DNA from: an uncultured Bacteroidales bacterium
GTDB lineage: Bacteria > Bacteroidota > Bacteroidia > Bacteroidales > UBA932
NCBI GenBank assembly: GCA_934726455.1
Contig: CAKVDS010000010.1
Coordinates: forward strand, 1-56,349
Direction: 5' to 3'
DNA length: 56,349 bases
The translations under genes were made by a program, and so were the position numbers. The notes under the pieces were generated by a model, which was not told the DNA's origin, did no database searches, and saw nothing but the letters and a program-made list of their open reading frames with translations. Below are positions 33,416-43,351 of this stretch, piece after piece. Position 1 is the stretch's first letter. Every line of letters begins with the position of its first letter.

Positions 33416-36400
33416 TTAGAATCCTACATTTACTCCAAAAACAAATCCCCGGGTGTATGTCCCGCTTTCGAGGTCGCTGTCCATCCAGCTCGTCCCTTGA
33501 TAGATGGAGAACGGGTTCTTAAGCTGCCCCGTGACTTTCACGGAGCCGAGACCGAGCTTTTTCACGAATGTGCGCGGCAGGTTGTACCCGAGGGCGATCT
33601 GCCTGACTTTCAGGAATGAGGCATCTTTCTGGAGAAGGATTCCGGAGAACGGGTCGCCTCCGGCCGTATTGAAGTATGGACGCTGGTATTCAGCTCCGGT
33701 CTTGTTGTTTTCATTGTAGTAGTTCATGTAGATGACAGGCTCGCGTCCACCTTGGTACTGCCCTGTCTGCGCCATGAACTTGAATGCTCCGTACAAGAAG
33801 ATGGAGAGTTCGAAATTCTTGTAAGAGAATGTGTTGGTGAAGCCGAGATTCCAGAGCGGCCTCTTGTTCCCTATCACCTTGCGGTCATAGTTGGCGTCGA
33901 TCTTATAGTCTCCGTTCTGGTCGACAGGGCGTACCATTCCCGGGGCGAACTGATGTCCGTTGGCGTTGAATTTTTCCATCAGAGCGAGGTCCTCTGCGGA
34001 GTCGGTCCAAAGTCCGGCGCTTTCATAGCCGTAAAGCACGGTGGACGGATACCCGATGAACAGTTCGTCAGAAACCATGTCCTCCTTGCCGTTCTGGAGT
34101 TCGAGTATCTTGTTCTTGGTGTACGAAAGGTTGAGGTTGCTCCTCCAGGAGAAGTCTCTGGTCGAGATGTTGGTGGAATTGAGTGAAAGGTCAAAACCAT
34201 GGTTCATGGTCTTGCCGACATTATCCTTGGTCTTCCCGTAGCCGGTAACGTTAGGAAGGGTGACGTCGAAGATGAGACCGTTGGTGTAGTTCTGGTAAAG
34301 GTCGAGAACTCCCGAGAGCCTGCCCTTGAGCACGGAGAAGTCGAAGCCGACGTTATATTGTGAGGTCGTCTCCCAACCGATTGCGCTGTTTGCGAGTGTG
34401 GTCGGGGTGTAGTAGTAGGTCGAACCGTTGGCTCCATGGACGCCGGTGCTGCTCTCGAGAAGGTCTTTTGTCGAGTAAATTCCGACAGAATAGTTGCCTG
34501 TCAGACCCCAGCCGGCCCTGAGCTTGAGCTGGTCGAGCCAGTTGATGTCACGCATGAAACTTTCCTGGTCGAGTCGCCAGCCGAGTGCCACTGAAGGGAA
34601 TCCGGCCCACTTGTGCCCTTCTCCGAGCTGGGAGGCCCCGTCATAGCGGTATGACAGGGTGACGATGTACTTGTCTTTGAAACTGTAGATGAGTCTGGCC
34701 ATGTATGATGCCATCTGTGCCTCGGAGAGAGTGTTGTATTTAGGGTCATTGAGCACGCTGACAGATTTCGGGTTCAGTCCCCACCATTTCTGGGTCATGC
34801 CGAGGGCGACACCGCTTCCGCTCATGGAGTAGAGGTCACTGCTCATCTTTGACCATGCTTCCTGGAGGAGCGTGGCGTTGAAGTAGTGGTCTCCGACGGT
34901 CTTGTCGTATGTGAGCATGTTGTCGATAAGCCAGGAGAAATTTTTGGTGGCCTTCGAGCTGACATAATCCGTACCTTGTGAGATTCGGTTGACCGATTCG
35001 CTGGAGAGATACCTGTAATTCTGCCCGAAACTTATCTGAGGTCCGAAATTCGTCCTGAATTTCAAGCCTTTGAGAGGTTGCCAGATGCTGCCGAAGTCAA
35101 CCTCTCCATAGAGGGAGGCTGAAAGCTGGTAGTAGAGGTTCGTCACTGCTGACTTGCCGACCTCATCGATCACGGTAGGTATGGTCGAGTCTCCGCCAGG
35201 GTAGTCGATGCGTTTTCCGTTGTCATCGTAAGGAACGGCGTAGCTGAAGATATTGCGTGCCTTGGCGTGGAGGGATTTCGGAATGTTGGAGGAAATGCTG
35301 TTTGATGCATCGATACCATATTCCTGATCCGAGAAGCGTGCGTTCATGGAGCCGCCCATCTTGAACCAGTTGACAGGATTGACATCCACGCTGGTACGGA
35401 TGGTGTATCGGGTGTAGCCCTGTCCGATGTTCGTGCCCTTCTGGTTGAGGTAGCCGAACGATACATAGGCGTTCATCTTGTCGGTGCCTCCGCTGGCGCT
35501 CAGGGAGTGCTCCTGGGTGATGCCGACGCGGTCGGTATATTGTGTCCAGTCAGTTGACTGGACTTTGGAGCCGTCCCACTTTGTTGATGTCTGACCGGCG
35601 TTCCACTGGTCATAGGTCAGTCCCCATCCTCTGAGGATGTTAGCCCATGCATATTCGTCCGTTCCGTAGGAGGTGAAGAGTTTGCGGTCGTTTTCGACTG
35701 TAGGCTCGTCTGCGCGAGGGCCGAGTCCTGCGTAATAATATCCCCAGCGGCGCCAGTCGATGTACTGCTGGGCATCCATCATAGGGACTCTGTCATAGAT
35801 CTTTTCGAAAGTGGCTGTGCCGCTGTAGTTCAGCGCAAGCCTGCCGCTCTTTCCTCGTTTTGTGGTGACAAGGATCACCCCGTTGCCTCCACGTGCGCCG
35901 TAGACGGCTGTCGCAGACGCGTCCTTGAGGATGTCGACGGATTCTATGTCCTGAGGGTTCAGCATGTCAAGACCTACACTCTGGCCGATTATTCCGTCGA
36001 TTACGACAAGCGGGCCGGCTGATTCGTCCTTGTCCTTGATGGCATTGATTCCTCGGATGCGGATGGACCCCACAGAACCAGGACGGATGTCGGCGCTGCC
36101 TATGGCTACACCTGCGGCCTTGCCCTGAAGTGCCTCGATGGCATTGTTCGCCGGGGTGGAGACGAGGTCTTCGGATGTAACGGAGACCATTGCTCCGGTG
36201 ACGTCTTTCTTGCGCATCGTACCGTATCCCACGACCACTGTCTCTTCAAGCATCTGGGAGTCTTCTTGAAGTGTGATGCTGAGCTTCGGGGCTGCGGCTA
36301 CTTCAACTGTCACATAGCCGATGCAGGATACTTCGAGTTGTCTGCCTGTCTTTACTTTGATTGTGAAAGTTCCGTCGGTGTCGGTCATCACACCGTTTGT

Positions 36401-36565
36401 CGTGCCTTTTTCGACCACGGATGCACCAATTACAGGGATTCCGTTCTGATCGATGACCTTGCCTTCTGTAGTGGCGGTCTGCGCGAGTGCCGTCCCTCCC
36501 ATGAGGGTCAGGCATGTCAAAAGCGCAGCCACGCGCCGTTGACAAGAATTGATTAAGGATACCAT
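33416..36565 (-). CDS. susC: SusC/RagA TonB-dependent outer-membrane transporter
   Basis: 1049 residues from the ATG complementary to 36563-36565 (MVSLINSCQRRVAALLTCLT signal). After the signal is a carboxypeptidase-regulatory-like domain (GKVIDQNGIPVIGASVVEKG), a plug domain with the SusC-type VVGYGTMRKKDVTGAM motif, GIRGI-like RIRGINAIKD and GARGGNGVILVTTKRG, then the 22-stranded barrel and a C-terminal FVFGVNVGF. It imports oligosaccharides across the outer membrane using TonB energy. It is the only SusC in the window, so it presumably serves all the pectin enzymes here. A longer frame starting at 36601 lacks support because the candidate promoter overlaps it. Confidence 0.96.
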   Translation of the reverse strand: MVSLINSCQRRVAALLTCLTLMGGTALAQTATTEGKVIDQNGIPVIGASVVEKGTTNGVMTDTDGTFTIKVKTGRQLEVSCIGYVTVEVAAAPKLSITLQEDSQMLEETVVVGYGTMRKKDVTGAMVSVTSEDLVSTPANNAIEALQGKAAGVAIGSADIRPGSVGSIRIRGINAIKDKDESAGPLVVIDGIIGQSVGLDMLNPQDIESVDILKDASATAVYGARGGNGVILVTTKRGKSGRLALNYSGTATFEKIYDRVPMMDAQQYIDWRRWGYYYAGLGPRADEPTVENDRKLFTSYGTDEYAWANILRGWGLTYDQWNAGQTSTKWDGSKVQSTDWTQYTDRVGITQEHSLSASGGTDKMNAYVSFGYLNQKGTNIGQGYTRYTIRTSVDVNPVNWFKMGGSMNARFSDQEYGIDASNSISSNIPKSLHAKARNIFSYAVPYDDNGKRIDYPGGDSTIPTVIDEVGKSAVTNLYYQLSASLYGEVDFGSIWQPLKGLKFRTNFGPQISFGQNYRYLSSESVNRISQGTDYVSSKATKNFSWLIDNMLTYDKTVGDHYFNATLLQEAWSKMSSDLYSMSGSGVALGMTQKWWGLNPKSVSVLNDPKYNTLSEAQMASYMARLIYSFKDKYIVTLSYRYDGASQLGEGHKWAGFPSVALGWRLDQESFMRDINWLDQLKLRAGWGLTGNYSVGIYSTKDLLESSTGVHGANGSTYYYTPTTLANSAIGWETTSQYNVGFDFSVLKGRLSGVLDLYQNYTNGLIFDVTLPNVTGYGKTKDNVGKTMNHGFDLSLNSTNISTRDFSWRSNLNLSYTKNKILELQNGKEDMVSDELFIGYPSTVLYGYESAGLWTDSAEDLALMEKFNANGHQFAPGMVRPVDQNGDYKIDANYDRKVIGNKRPLWNLGFTNTFSYKNFELSIFLYGAFKFMAQTGQYQGGREPVIYMNYYNENNKTGAEYQRPYFNTAGGDPFSGILLQKDASFLKVRQIALGYNLPRTFVKKLGLGSVKVTGQLKNPFSIYQGTSWMDSDLESGTYTRGFVFGVNVGF

Positions 36566-36598
36566 TTGGTTATTAGTTAGTGAATTGGTTATCGTTGG

Positions 36599-36606
36599 CA
36601 AATATG
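36599..36606 (-). promoter_or_regulatory. possible -7 element for susCD
   Basis: The minus strand reads CATATTTG, one mismatch from TAnnTTTG, 33 bp upstream of the chosen SusC start. No good -33 box is seen, which is usual for promoters that need an activator. Confidence 0.35.
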
Positions 36607-36701
36607 GTTAAAAAATACAGAAATTCATAGCCTTTTCAATTAAAAATTCTTAATATATTGCTTGTGTTTATATATTTTGGTGTCGTCGGGTCATGAAAAA
36701 A

Positions 36702-36721
36702 GCCGGCTTGATTAAGCCGGC
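36702..36721 (-). terminator. terminator of the rhaM gene
   Basis: An 8-bp perfect stem GCCGGCTT / AAGCCGGC with a 4-nt loop GATT, followed on the minus strand by TTTTTT. It lies 23 bp after the rhaM stop codon and insulates rhaM from susC. Confidence 0.8.
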
Positions 36722-36744
36722 CTTTGTGAGTTGGTAAAGGGAAC

Positions 36745-37062
36745 TCAGTCCATGTGAAACCTCTCGTCGAGAGGGATGGAGACAGGGGAATTGTCAGGAT
36801 TGACCTCCATGATGTCAGCCATGTAGTCCCACCATTTCTGGACTACCGGATTGCCTCCGAGGTCCTGTGAGCCTTCATCGCCCTCCACTTCCTGATATGC
36901 GAAAAGGATGTTTGTGTCCTTGTCCCAATAGATTGAGTAATTGCGGACGCCACTGTCTGAGAGCAACTTCTTGAGCTCAGGCCAGATGGCGGCGTGCCTG
37001 CGCTGGTATTCGTCTTCGAAACCAGGCTTCAGGAACATCTTGAATGCTTCTCTTCTTGCCAT
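36745..37062 (-). CDS. rhaM: L-rhamnose mutarotase
   Basis: 105 residues, the usual length of the family. It interconverts alpha- and beta-L-rhamnopyranose in the cytoplasm, supplying the anomer used by rhamnose isomerase. The active-site residues described for the E. coli enzyme are present with an offset of one: Tyr19, His23 and the pair Trp77-Trp78 (VQKWWDYMADIM). The opening REAFKMFLKPGFEDEYQRRH is diagnostic. The gene is a single unit with its own terminator, divergent from the CE12 esterase gene. It shows that rhamnose is one of the sugars released from the substrate; the other rhamnose genes (isomerase, kinase, aldolase) are not in this window. Confidence 0.95.
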   Translation of the reverse strand: MARREAFKMFLKPGFEDEYQRRHAAIWPELKKLLSDSGVRNYSIYWDKDTNILFAYQEVEGDEGSQDLGGNPVVQKWWDYMADIMEVNPDNSPVSIPLDERFHMD

Positions 37063-37147
37063 TGCGTTTTGTGTTATTTGAGTTATAGTCTGGTAAAGTT
37101 ACGAACTTTTCCGTAAATTCGGCAGTTCAACATACAAAAACCACAAT

Positions 37148-38374
37148 ATGCGAAAACTGATTATTACCATCATGGCCTCGCTGGCCGCACTGGGTGCCGG
37201 AGCGGCGGACTTCCCGATCACGGAGAAGTATGACACCGCAAAGCAGACCCCTTTTGAAATCAATCTTCCCGTCCCTGACGGCAACTATCTGGTCACCATG
37301 AGAATAGGCAGCAAGAAAAGAGCTGCTGACACTTTCGTCAAAGCCGAGAGCCGCAGGCTTGCCGTCAACGGCCTTCATACCGCAAAGGGGGAGTTCAAGA
37401 CCGTTACCTTCGTGGTCAACAAGCGTGATTCCAAGATACGCGAGAACGGGGAAGTAATCGGGGCGGTAACCCTGAAAACCAGGGAGAACGGAAAACTCAA
37501 CTGGGACGGGTGCCTCAACCTTGAAATCGGCGGTGCAGCGCCGGCCGTGGAGTCGGTGACGGTCGAGCCGGCACCGGCCGCCACTACCATATTTCTCTGC
37601 GGAGATTCTACGGTAGTGGATCAGGACAACGAGCCGTGGGCGAGCTGGGGCCAGATGTTCCCGTGGTTCTTTGACACGGAGGTGGCAGTGGCCAACTATG
37701 CCGAGAGCGGGGAGCGCACTGACACGTTCATCGGTGCCGGCCGTCTCCGCAAGATCCTCTCTGTGATGCAGCCCGGTGACTATGTGTTCGTCGAGTTCGG
37801 GCACAATGACCAGAAAATAGACAAGCAGCCGGGCAAGGGGGCATATTATTTCTTTGCGACCCAGCTCAAGACATTCATCGACGAGGTCCGCTCCAAAGGC
37901 GGAATCCCTGTGCTGGTCTCTCCTACGCACAGGCGCAATTTCGACAAAGACGGCAAGATAGTGGAGACTCATCTGGATTACCCGGCCGCAATGGAGTGGG
38001 TGGCGAAGCGTGAAGGCGTGACTTTCATTGACTTGCATGCCATGTCAGCCAAATTCTATGAGGCCCTCGGGCCGGAAACCTCAAAAAAGGCCTTTGTGCA
38101 TTATAAGGCAGGCTCTTACGGCATGACCAAAGACGTGGCCGACAACACCCATTTCAACCCTTACGGGGCATTTGAACTTGCCAAGTGCGTGGTCGGGGCT
38201 ATGCAGGTGCAGGGCTTGGATGTGGCACGGCACATCATCAATTTCTCCGGATTCAATCCATCGGAACCGGATCCTGTCGAGAGTTTCAACTGGTACGACA
38301 GCCCGGCCAAGGACCTCGCGGCCCAGGTCCTTGAGAAGGACGACAAGGCCACCGAGGTGCCGGCAGGCCGTTAG
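37148..38374 (+). CDS. rhamnogalacturonan acetylesterase (CE12, SGNH hydrolase)
   Basis: 408 residues with a signal peptide (about 1-20). Residues about 22-130 form a beta-rich module that looks like a galactose-binding domain (INLPVPDGNYLVTMRIGS, LNLEIGG). The CE12 domain from about 145 has block I FLCGDST (Ser154), block III GHND (218-221), and the catalytic pair in DNTHF (Asp332, His335). It removes acetyl groups from RG-I galacturonate, opening the backbone to the lyases. The last codons overlap the convergent GH106 gene by 4 bp. This is the third CE12 domain in the window, together with the two in the PL11 fusion. Confidence 0.9.
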   Translation: MRKLIITIMASLAALGAGAADFPITEKYDTAKQTPFEINLPVPDGNYLVTMRIGSKKRAADTFVKAESRRLAVNGLHTAKGEFKTVTFVVNKRDSKIRENGEVIGAVTLKTRENGKLNWDGCLNLEIGGAAPAVESVTVEPAPAATTIFLCGDSTVVDQDNEPWASWGQMFPWFFDTEVAVANYAESGERTDTFIGAGRLRKILSVMQPGDYVFVEFGHNDQKIDKQPGKGAYYFFATQLKTFIDEVRSKGGIPVLVSPTHRRNFDKDGKIVETHLDYPAAMEWVAKREGVTFIDLHAMSAKFYEALGPETSKKAFVHYKAGSYGMTKDVADNTHFNPYGAFELAKCVVGAMQVQGLDVARHIINFSGFNPSEPDPVESFNWYDSPAKDLAAQVLEKDDKATEVPAGR

Positions 38375-41322
38375 AATATCTCAACGCAGCCTGAGATCCC
38401 TGACGGGACGAGGGCGGTGTCAGGAGTGACAATAGGGTAGGACGAGTGTGTGAAACGCTCGTCCTCTTTCAGTGAGGCGTCGCCGATCATCCTGTTGTAC
38501 AGGGAGTTCGTGACCTCCAGCTCAAGAGTGTTGACCCCGTCGCGCAGCAGATGTCCGATTTCGAGCTTCCACGGCGAGCACCAGATGATGCCGGCCTGCT
38601 GCCCGTTGACCTTTACCGAGGCGATCCAGTTGAGTCCGTTGATATGCAGGCGGTGTTGTTCTTCGTCCGCTTTCCAGTCGAAAGATGTCCTGTATGTGGC
38701 TGTGCCGGAGTAATACTTCACGGAAGGATCGGCGCTTTCTGTCCAGTCTTTAAGGTCTGTCATGACTACCGGTTCAGACGGGCCGCCCTTTTTCGGGTCG
38801 AATGACACATACCAGACCCCATCAAGTTTCATGGCATTCCTGTCAGTTGTAGAGAAGTATGCTTCCGCCTGGAGCGGAGTGTCTGTGGCAACGAGAAACA
38901 TTGACTGGTCCGGCTCAAGCTCCAGGGTGAAAGCCGTGCTGTCCGCAAGCTTGACCGCACTTCCGTCCAGAGGATCAAGAGCATACACACGGCCGTAGCC
39001 GCTGCGCAGCCTTATCTCCTGGCTGAATCTGGAAATGCTGTGGTTGTAGATAAAATAAACGTCAGCATCATCCAGTCTCCTGTGGCTGAAGCGTACACAG
39101 TCGTCAATCTTGCGGGCGCTCCGAAGGCGTAGATCCGGCTCGAAAGGCGGCCGGACTTCATCCATTACTGAGGTGGCGAAATGCACCGGCAGGCCTTCCG
39201 AAGCCCATTTGTCAATGGTAGAGCGTTGCCCCTCAGAAAGCTGGACATTCCTCGGTATCACGAGCATACTATATTTCATCCCGCTTGGCAGAACGAGCTC
39301 CTCGTTTTCTACACGAGCTTTCCGTAGCGCGTCCCAGCCGCTGACTTCGAAATTGTAGCCTTCCGGAATGACAGGCAGCAGATGCGCGAGCGTCTTGACC
39401 GGCGGGTCGTTACCTATATATACAAGTATGTCCACCACCGGTTCGCCTTTGCGCATCATCCCCGCGCACCGGGCCTGATAGTCCCAGAAAGGACGACTGT
39501 AGGGCCATATCGGATTGTTGCGGTTGAGGCAGTATTGCCTGCCGTTCGCCACATTGCCCGGGACGATGTCCGTCCGGGGCTGGTAGGCTGAGGCGCACAC
39601 GACGAATTCGTTGATGTGTACTGAGTACGCGAAGTCTGCGAGCTGTTTGAGCCTGGCGGGGGAGTCGCTGAATTTGGCATCGGTGAAAGCTTCTCCGGAG
39701 GCGATGGCCTTGCCGTACAGGTGTGCTGCGGAGGCGCAGTCGAGGATGTCGTAGCTCCCGTGTATGTCCCGGGCCCAGAATTCGCCTTGCGGTTTGCCCG
39801 CAGCCCGCTTGGCCGATATGTTGTCGGCTCCGAGACTCAGACCGTTGCCTGTAGCCTGGGCGGTGAACTGCACTCCGGCATCCCGGCACAGGCTGTCGAA
39901 TGTGCCGTAGTATTCATCCGTTATTGCATCGGCTATGGTGCGCCGAAGGTCGGAGAGAAACTGCTCCGTGGTGGCATTGTCTCCGACCACATATCCCCTC
40001 ATCGCCGGGAGGAACGGGGTGATGTCGTAGCCGTTGTGCTTGAAGAAGATTTCCTTGAATCTCGGCGTCCAGTTTTGCGGGCCGGCCTCGTGGCTGTCCA
40101 TCGTGACTCCGAGGGGCTTGAGCCCGTATCGGGAGAGCGTGTCGATGATGCGTCCCGGGTAGGAGTTCCAATGCAGGATGGCCGCCTCTGAGGACATCTT
40201 GTCGCACTCCAGGCCGGAGAGGTTCTTGCGTCCGTGCTTGATCTTGCCTCCGGCGGACTCGGCTGCCACTCGCATGATGACCCAGTTCCCTTTGGGGGCG
40301 TCCCATACGAGAGAACCGTCGTCACGCATTTTCCCCGTGAGGTTTATGATCGCAGACGGATCTATCATGCCTCCGGCGCATTCCGGGCTTGCTCCTGCAT
40401 CGTGGAACTCGGAGAAATAGTTGGCCTTCTCCTGCCAGCGGTCGGTTCGTCCCCCGGATGAGAGGGCTGCCGCCTTGATCCCGGAAGCTCCTGAAATCCT
40501 GAAGTGCCGGGCTGTGACAGGGTCAAATGCTATTGTGCGCTCCGCAATGCCTGAGCCGCCGCCAGGGGTGGGCAGGGTGCATACGCTGCGGTAATTGACC
40601 CCGTCGTCGGAACATTCAAGCACGCCTGCAGGTTCCGGCTCCACATAGGCCATGCCATAGAATCGTTCTGCCGGTCCTGCCGGGTATTGCATGGCACCGT
40701 TGCGGGATTTCCTGGCTTTGGCGGCAGTGTAGGTGATGCACCTTGCTGTGAACGGCTTGCCGTCATATTTCAGGTTTCCGCTCAAGTCCCTGTTTTCCAG
40801 ATATTCTGCCTCCATGGGGAATGCGAGCACGGCCACGTCCCTGAACCATCCTTTGGCATTGGGGCGGGGTAGCGTGAGCCTTACTGTCCTTCCGCCCCGG
40901 ACGGTGGTCTCAGATGAGCAGAGCCTCTGCATTCCGCTTTCTTCAGTGATCCACGGGCCTCCTGCCACATAGCCGTTGGAGATGTTTATCTCGAAAGACA
41001 ATCCGAGCCTGCGAGCTTCTGATGCTGAGAACTTCAGGGCCTCCCACCATTCGGGGCTGAACGCCTCGGCCGCGCCGGCTCCGCTGCCGTGAACTTGATC
41101 GTAGTAGACGACTCCGCCAACGCCGGCTGCCCGATATGCTTCAAGATCGGCGGTGATGCCTTCGCGTGTGGTGGGCGTTTCTCCATGAAACCACCAGACT
41201 TTAGTCCTTGTCGAGTCTTGCGGATTGCGGAACTCTTCCAGCGCCCGGATTATGCCGGTCTGGGCATGGGCCTGCCCCAGAGCTGCGGCGCACAGGATGG
41301 CGGCGGTCAGTATCTTATTCAT
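38371..41322 (-). CDS. GH106-like alpha-L-rhamnosidase
   Basis: 983 residues with a signal peptide (about 1-20, ending AHA). The start of the mature part, TKVWWFHGETPTTREGITADL, then AGVGGVVYYDQVHG and FEINISNGYVAGGPWITEESG, follows the GH106 barrel pattern (WWW/WWF motif, GxGG, then NxSNG). A central EAGPQNWTPRFKEIFFKHNGYDITP is also typical, and a C-terminal beta-sandwich carries LHINGLNWIASVKVNGQQAG. It should release alpha-L-rhamnose from RG-I or RG-II fragments. The start codon overlaps the stop of the upstream GH28 gene (ATGA), and it is the last gene of a five-gene minus-strand operon. It is only distantly similar to the GH106 part of the fusion at 10452. Confidence 0.8.
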   Translation of the reverse strand: MNKILTAAILCAAALGQAHAQTGIIRALEEFRNPQDSTRTKVWWFHGETPTTREGITADLEAYRAAGVGGVVYYDQVHGSGAGAAEAFSPEWWEALKFSASEARRLGLSFEINISNGYVAGGPWITEESGMQRLCSSETTVRGGRTVRLTLPRPNAKGWFRDVAVLAFPMEAEYLENRDLSGNLKYDGKPFTARCITYTAAKARKSRNGAMQYPAGPAERFYGMAYVEPEPAGVLECSDDGVNYRSVCTLPTPGGGSGIAERTIAFDPVTARHFRISGASGIKAAALSSGGRTDRWQEKANYFSEFHDAGASPECAGGMIDPSAIINLTGKMRDDGSLVWDAPKGNWVIMRVAAESAGGKIKHGRKNLSGLECDKMSSEAAILHWNSYPGRIIDTLSRYGLKPLGVTMDSHEAGPQNWTPRFKEIFFKHNGYDITPFLPAMRGYVVGDNATTEQFLSDLRRTIADAITDEYYGTFDSLCRDAGVQFTAQATGNGLSLGADNISAKRAAGKPQGEFWARDIHGSYDILDCASAAHLYGKAIASGEAFTDAKFSDSPARLKQLADFAYSVHINEFVVCASAYQPRTDIVPGNVANGRQYCLNRNNPIWPYSRPFWDYQARCAGMMRKGEPVVDILVYIGNDPPVKTLAHLLPVIPEGYNFEVSGWDALRKARVENEELVLPSGMKYSMLVIPRNVQLSEGQRSTIDKWASEGLPVHFATSVMDEVRPPFEPDLRLRSARKIDDCVRFSHRRLDDADVYFIYNHSISRFSQEIRLRSGYGRVYALDPLDGSAVKLADSTAFTLELEPDQSMFLVATDTPLQAEAYFSTTDRNAMKLDGVWYVSFDPKKGGPSEPVVMTDLKDWTESADPSVKYYSGTATYRTSFDWKADEEQHRLHINGLNWIASVKVNGQQAGIIWCSPWKLEIGHLLRDGVNTLELEVTNSLYNRMIGDASLKEDERFTHSSYPIVTPDTALVPSGISGCVEIF

Positions 41323-42713
41323 CTGCCTGGCTTGGAATCCTCTCCGAAATTGTCCCAGATGATGCCGGAGGTCTTGAGGTTGCGTACATTGACGAGGTTG
41401 TTGATGAACTTGGACACGGTCCCTACGTGGATGTTCTCCAGTGTCACGCCCTCTACAGGGTCGCGGCTGTCACCCTTTATGTCATATATGGCATCGGCCT
41501 GTCGGCATTCCGCTCCGCGCAGGGTGATGTTGCGTATGCGGGTGACGGCGGTCTCGAATGTCGGGACTATCGTCCGCCACTGGTACATCACGTCCGTGTC
41601 AATCTCAAAGACGCGCTGCATGCTTGTCGCGGACACGTTCTCCATTGTGATGTTTTCTACAAACCCTCCCCGGCGGTGGTTGGTCTTGATATAGAACATG
41701 CGGAACACGGAGTCTGAAGAGTGGCAGTCGTGCATGTACACGTCTCTGACGCCTCCTGACATCTCGCTTCCGATGCCGAGCAGGCAGTGGCCTTGGATGA
41801 TGTCGCAGTTGCGTACGACAATCTTCTCGGTAGGGGTGGCGAGTCTCCAGGCATCCTGGTTACGCCCGGCTTTGAGCACCACGGCGTCGTCGCCCTGATC
41901 AAAACGGCAGTTCTCCACTATGGCACGGGATGTCATCTCGATGTCTATGCCGTCGTTGTTGTGCCCGTGGGCGTAGACATCAAGCCCGTGCATCCAGGCC
42001 TCGCGGCACATATAGAGGTGAATGGTCCAGAACGGGCTTTCCCGGATGCTGAAGTCTTCGAGCCTGACGTTTGTACAGCGGTTGAACTGGATGAGATGCG
42101 GGCGCATGTGCGCTTCGCCTTCCTCCATCCTGCGGTGCTCTACAGGGATTCCGGTTGAGCACATGGCATAGAGCTGCCTTGTGGCCTGGATATGCGCCTC
42201 CGGACGGGAGAACCAGGTCCTCCAGAAATCCATCTTCGGGGCTATGGTGCCGGAGCCGGCGATGCCTACGTTTTCGCACTCATAAGCGTATACGAGAGGG
42301 GAGTAGTTCATGCATTCCGTGCCTTCCCATGATGTCTTGACGGCCGGCAGGTACAGTTCCGGATCATCCTCAAACACGAGACGGGAGCCTTCGCTCAGAT
42401 ACAGGAGGCAGCCGCTGCGGAAATGGACAGGGCCGGTAAGCCATTCTCCTTCAGGTACTACCACTCTTCCGCCGCCTGCCTTGCTGCAAGCTTGCATGGC
42501 TTTGCGGAAGGCTTCTGAAGTCGCTTTCACATTGCCCTGTCTGGCGCCATAGCGGGTTATCGGGAAATCTCTGGCCGGGAATTCATGCATTTCCAGAGGT
42601 TCGAAATCAAATGGGGCTTCGGGTGCCGTCACGATGGTCTGGGCGCTGAGGTTCAGCGAAACTGCTGCGGCAAGCAGAGTTGCGGTGAAGCGGAGGATGG
42701 AGTGTGGTTTCAT
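41319..42713 (-). CDS. GH28 family pectinase
   Basis: 464 residues from the ATG complementary to 42711-42713 (MKPHSILRFTATLLAAAVSL signal peptide). Catalytic motifs: HNNDGIDIE, QGDDAVVLKAGRNQD, QGHCLLGIGSE (the His is present). The Arg of Arg-Ile-Lys appears changed (MFYIKTN). It probably hydrolyses galacturonic acid linkages in pectin or RG-II-derived fragments. Both ends are translationally coupled: its ATG overlaps the TGA of the HAD gene and its TGA overlaps the ATG of the GH106 gene. An upstream in-frame start would lie inside the HAD gene and add a segment before the signal peptide, so it is not used. Confidence 0.87.
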   Translation of the reverse strand: MKPHSILRFTATLLAAAVSLNLSAQTIVTAPEAPFDFEPLEMHEFPARDFPITRYGARQGNVKATSEAFRKAMQACSKAGGGRVVVPEGEWLTGPVHFRSGCLLYLSEGSRLVFEDDPELYLPAVKTSWEGTECMNYSPLVYAYECENVGIAGSGTIAPKMDFWRTWFSRPEAHIQATRQLYAMCSTGIPVEHRRMEEGEAHMRPHLIQFNRCTNVRLEDFSIRESPFWTIHLYMCREAWMHGLDVYAHGHNNDGIDIEMTSRAIVENCRFDQGDDAVVLKAGRNQDAWRLATPTEKIVVRNCDIIQGHCLLGIGSEMSGGVRDVYMHDCHSSDSVFRMFYIKTNHRRGGFVENITMENVSATSMQRVFEIDTDVMYQWRTIVPTFETAVTRIRNITLRGAECRQADAIYDIKGDSRDPVEGVTLENIHVGTVSKFINNLVNVRNLKTSGIIWDNFGEDSKPGR

Positions 42714-43351
42714 GTTATTTGTGTCTTTATGTAATTCTTGAATTCTGTCCATCCCATTGCCCCGTCAGGCTTCGGAACCGTGCCTTCGGGGATGAGGTGG
42801 ATGAACTGCATTCCGCAGCCGAGGGCTCCGGCCCCGTCGGTGTCGCTGCGGTCTCCGACCATCAGGGCCTCTTCCGGCCGTACGCCGAGGCTGTCAATGA
42901 CTTTCAGAAAGGACTTCCGGCACGGCTTGAGTCCGCCGAGAGAAGCCGCATCGTAGAGACCGTCGAAAAGTCCGGGGTCGATGCCGAGCGCGTCAAGTTT
43001 CTCTTTGACGAAGCCGTAGTCGGAGAATACGGCTGCCTTTACCCCGCGGGAGTTCAGGCTTCGCAGCAAATCCTGCAGCCCGTCGCGGGGGTGGAAATGC
43101 TTCCTTAAGATATCCGCCATGTCAGGGAGATATGCGCCGAGATACCAGCCTTTCGGTACTTTGGCGTAAAAGGCTGTGTCGAATGCGTCCTCGCTCCCGA
43201 AATCTTTGCCCGCCAAGGCTTTGCGTGTGCTGCGTTCTTTAAGCAGCCGGCACAATGCCAGACGGGACAACTCTCTGAACGCCACGCGGCGGTGAAGTCC
43301 GGCGGAGTCGTAGAGTGTTCCGTCCAAATCAAATATGACGGCTCTGATCAT
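42710..43351 (-). CDS. HAD superfamily phosphatase (subfamily IA)
   Basis: 213 residues. Motif I is FDLDGT with nucleophile Asp8 and Asp10; motif II is the serine in FSDYG; motif III is the lysine in GGLKPCRKSF; motif IV is VGDRSDTD. A helical cap lies between motif I and II, typical of phosphoglycolate-phosphatase-like and sugar phosphatases. Substrate is unknown. It is cytoplasmic, yet its gene is fused by 4-bp overlaps (ATGA) to the GH3-family gene before and the GH28 gene after it. The role could be detoxifying or recycling a phosphorylated sugar intermediate, but this is a guess. Confidence 0.85.
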   Translation of the reverse strand: MIRAVIFDLDGTLYDSAGLHRRVAFRELSRLALCRLLKERSTRKALAGKDFGSEDAFDTAFYAKVPKGWYLGAYLPDMADILRKHFHPRDGLQDLLRSLNSRGVKAAVFSDYGFVKEKLDALGIDPGLFDGLYDAASLGGLKPCRKSFLKVIDSLGVRPEEALMVGDRSDTDGAGALGCGMQFIHLIPEGTVPKPDGAMGWTEFKNYIKTQIT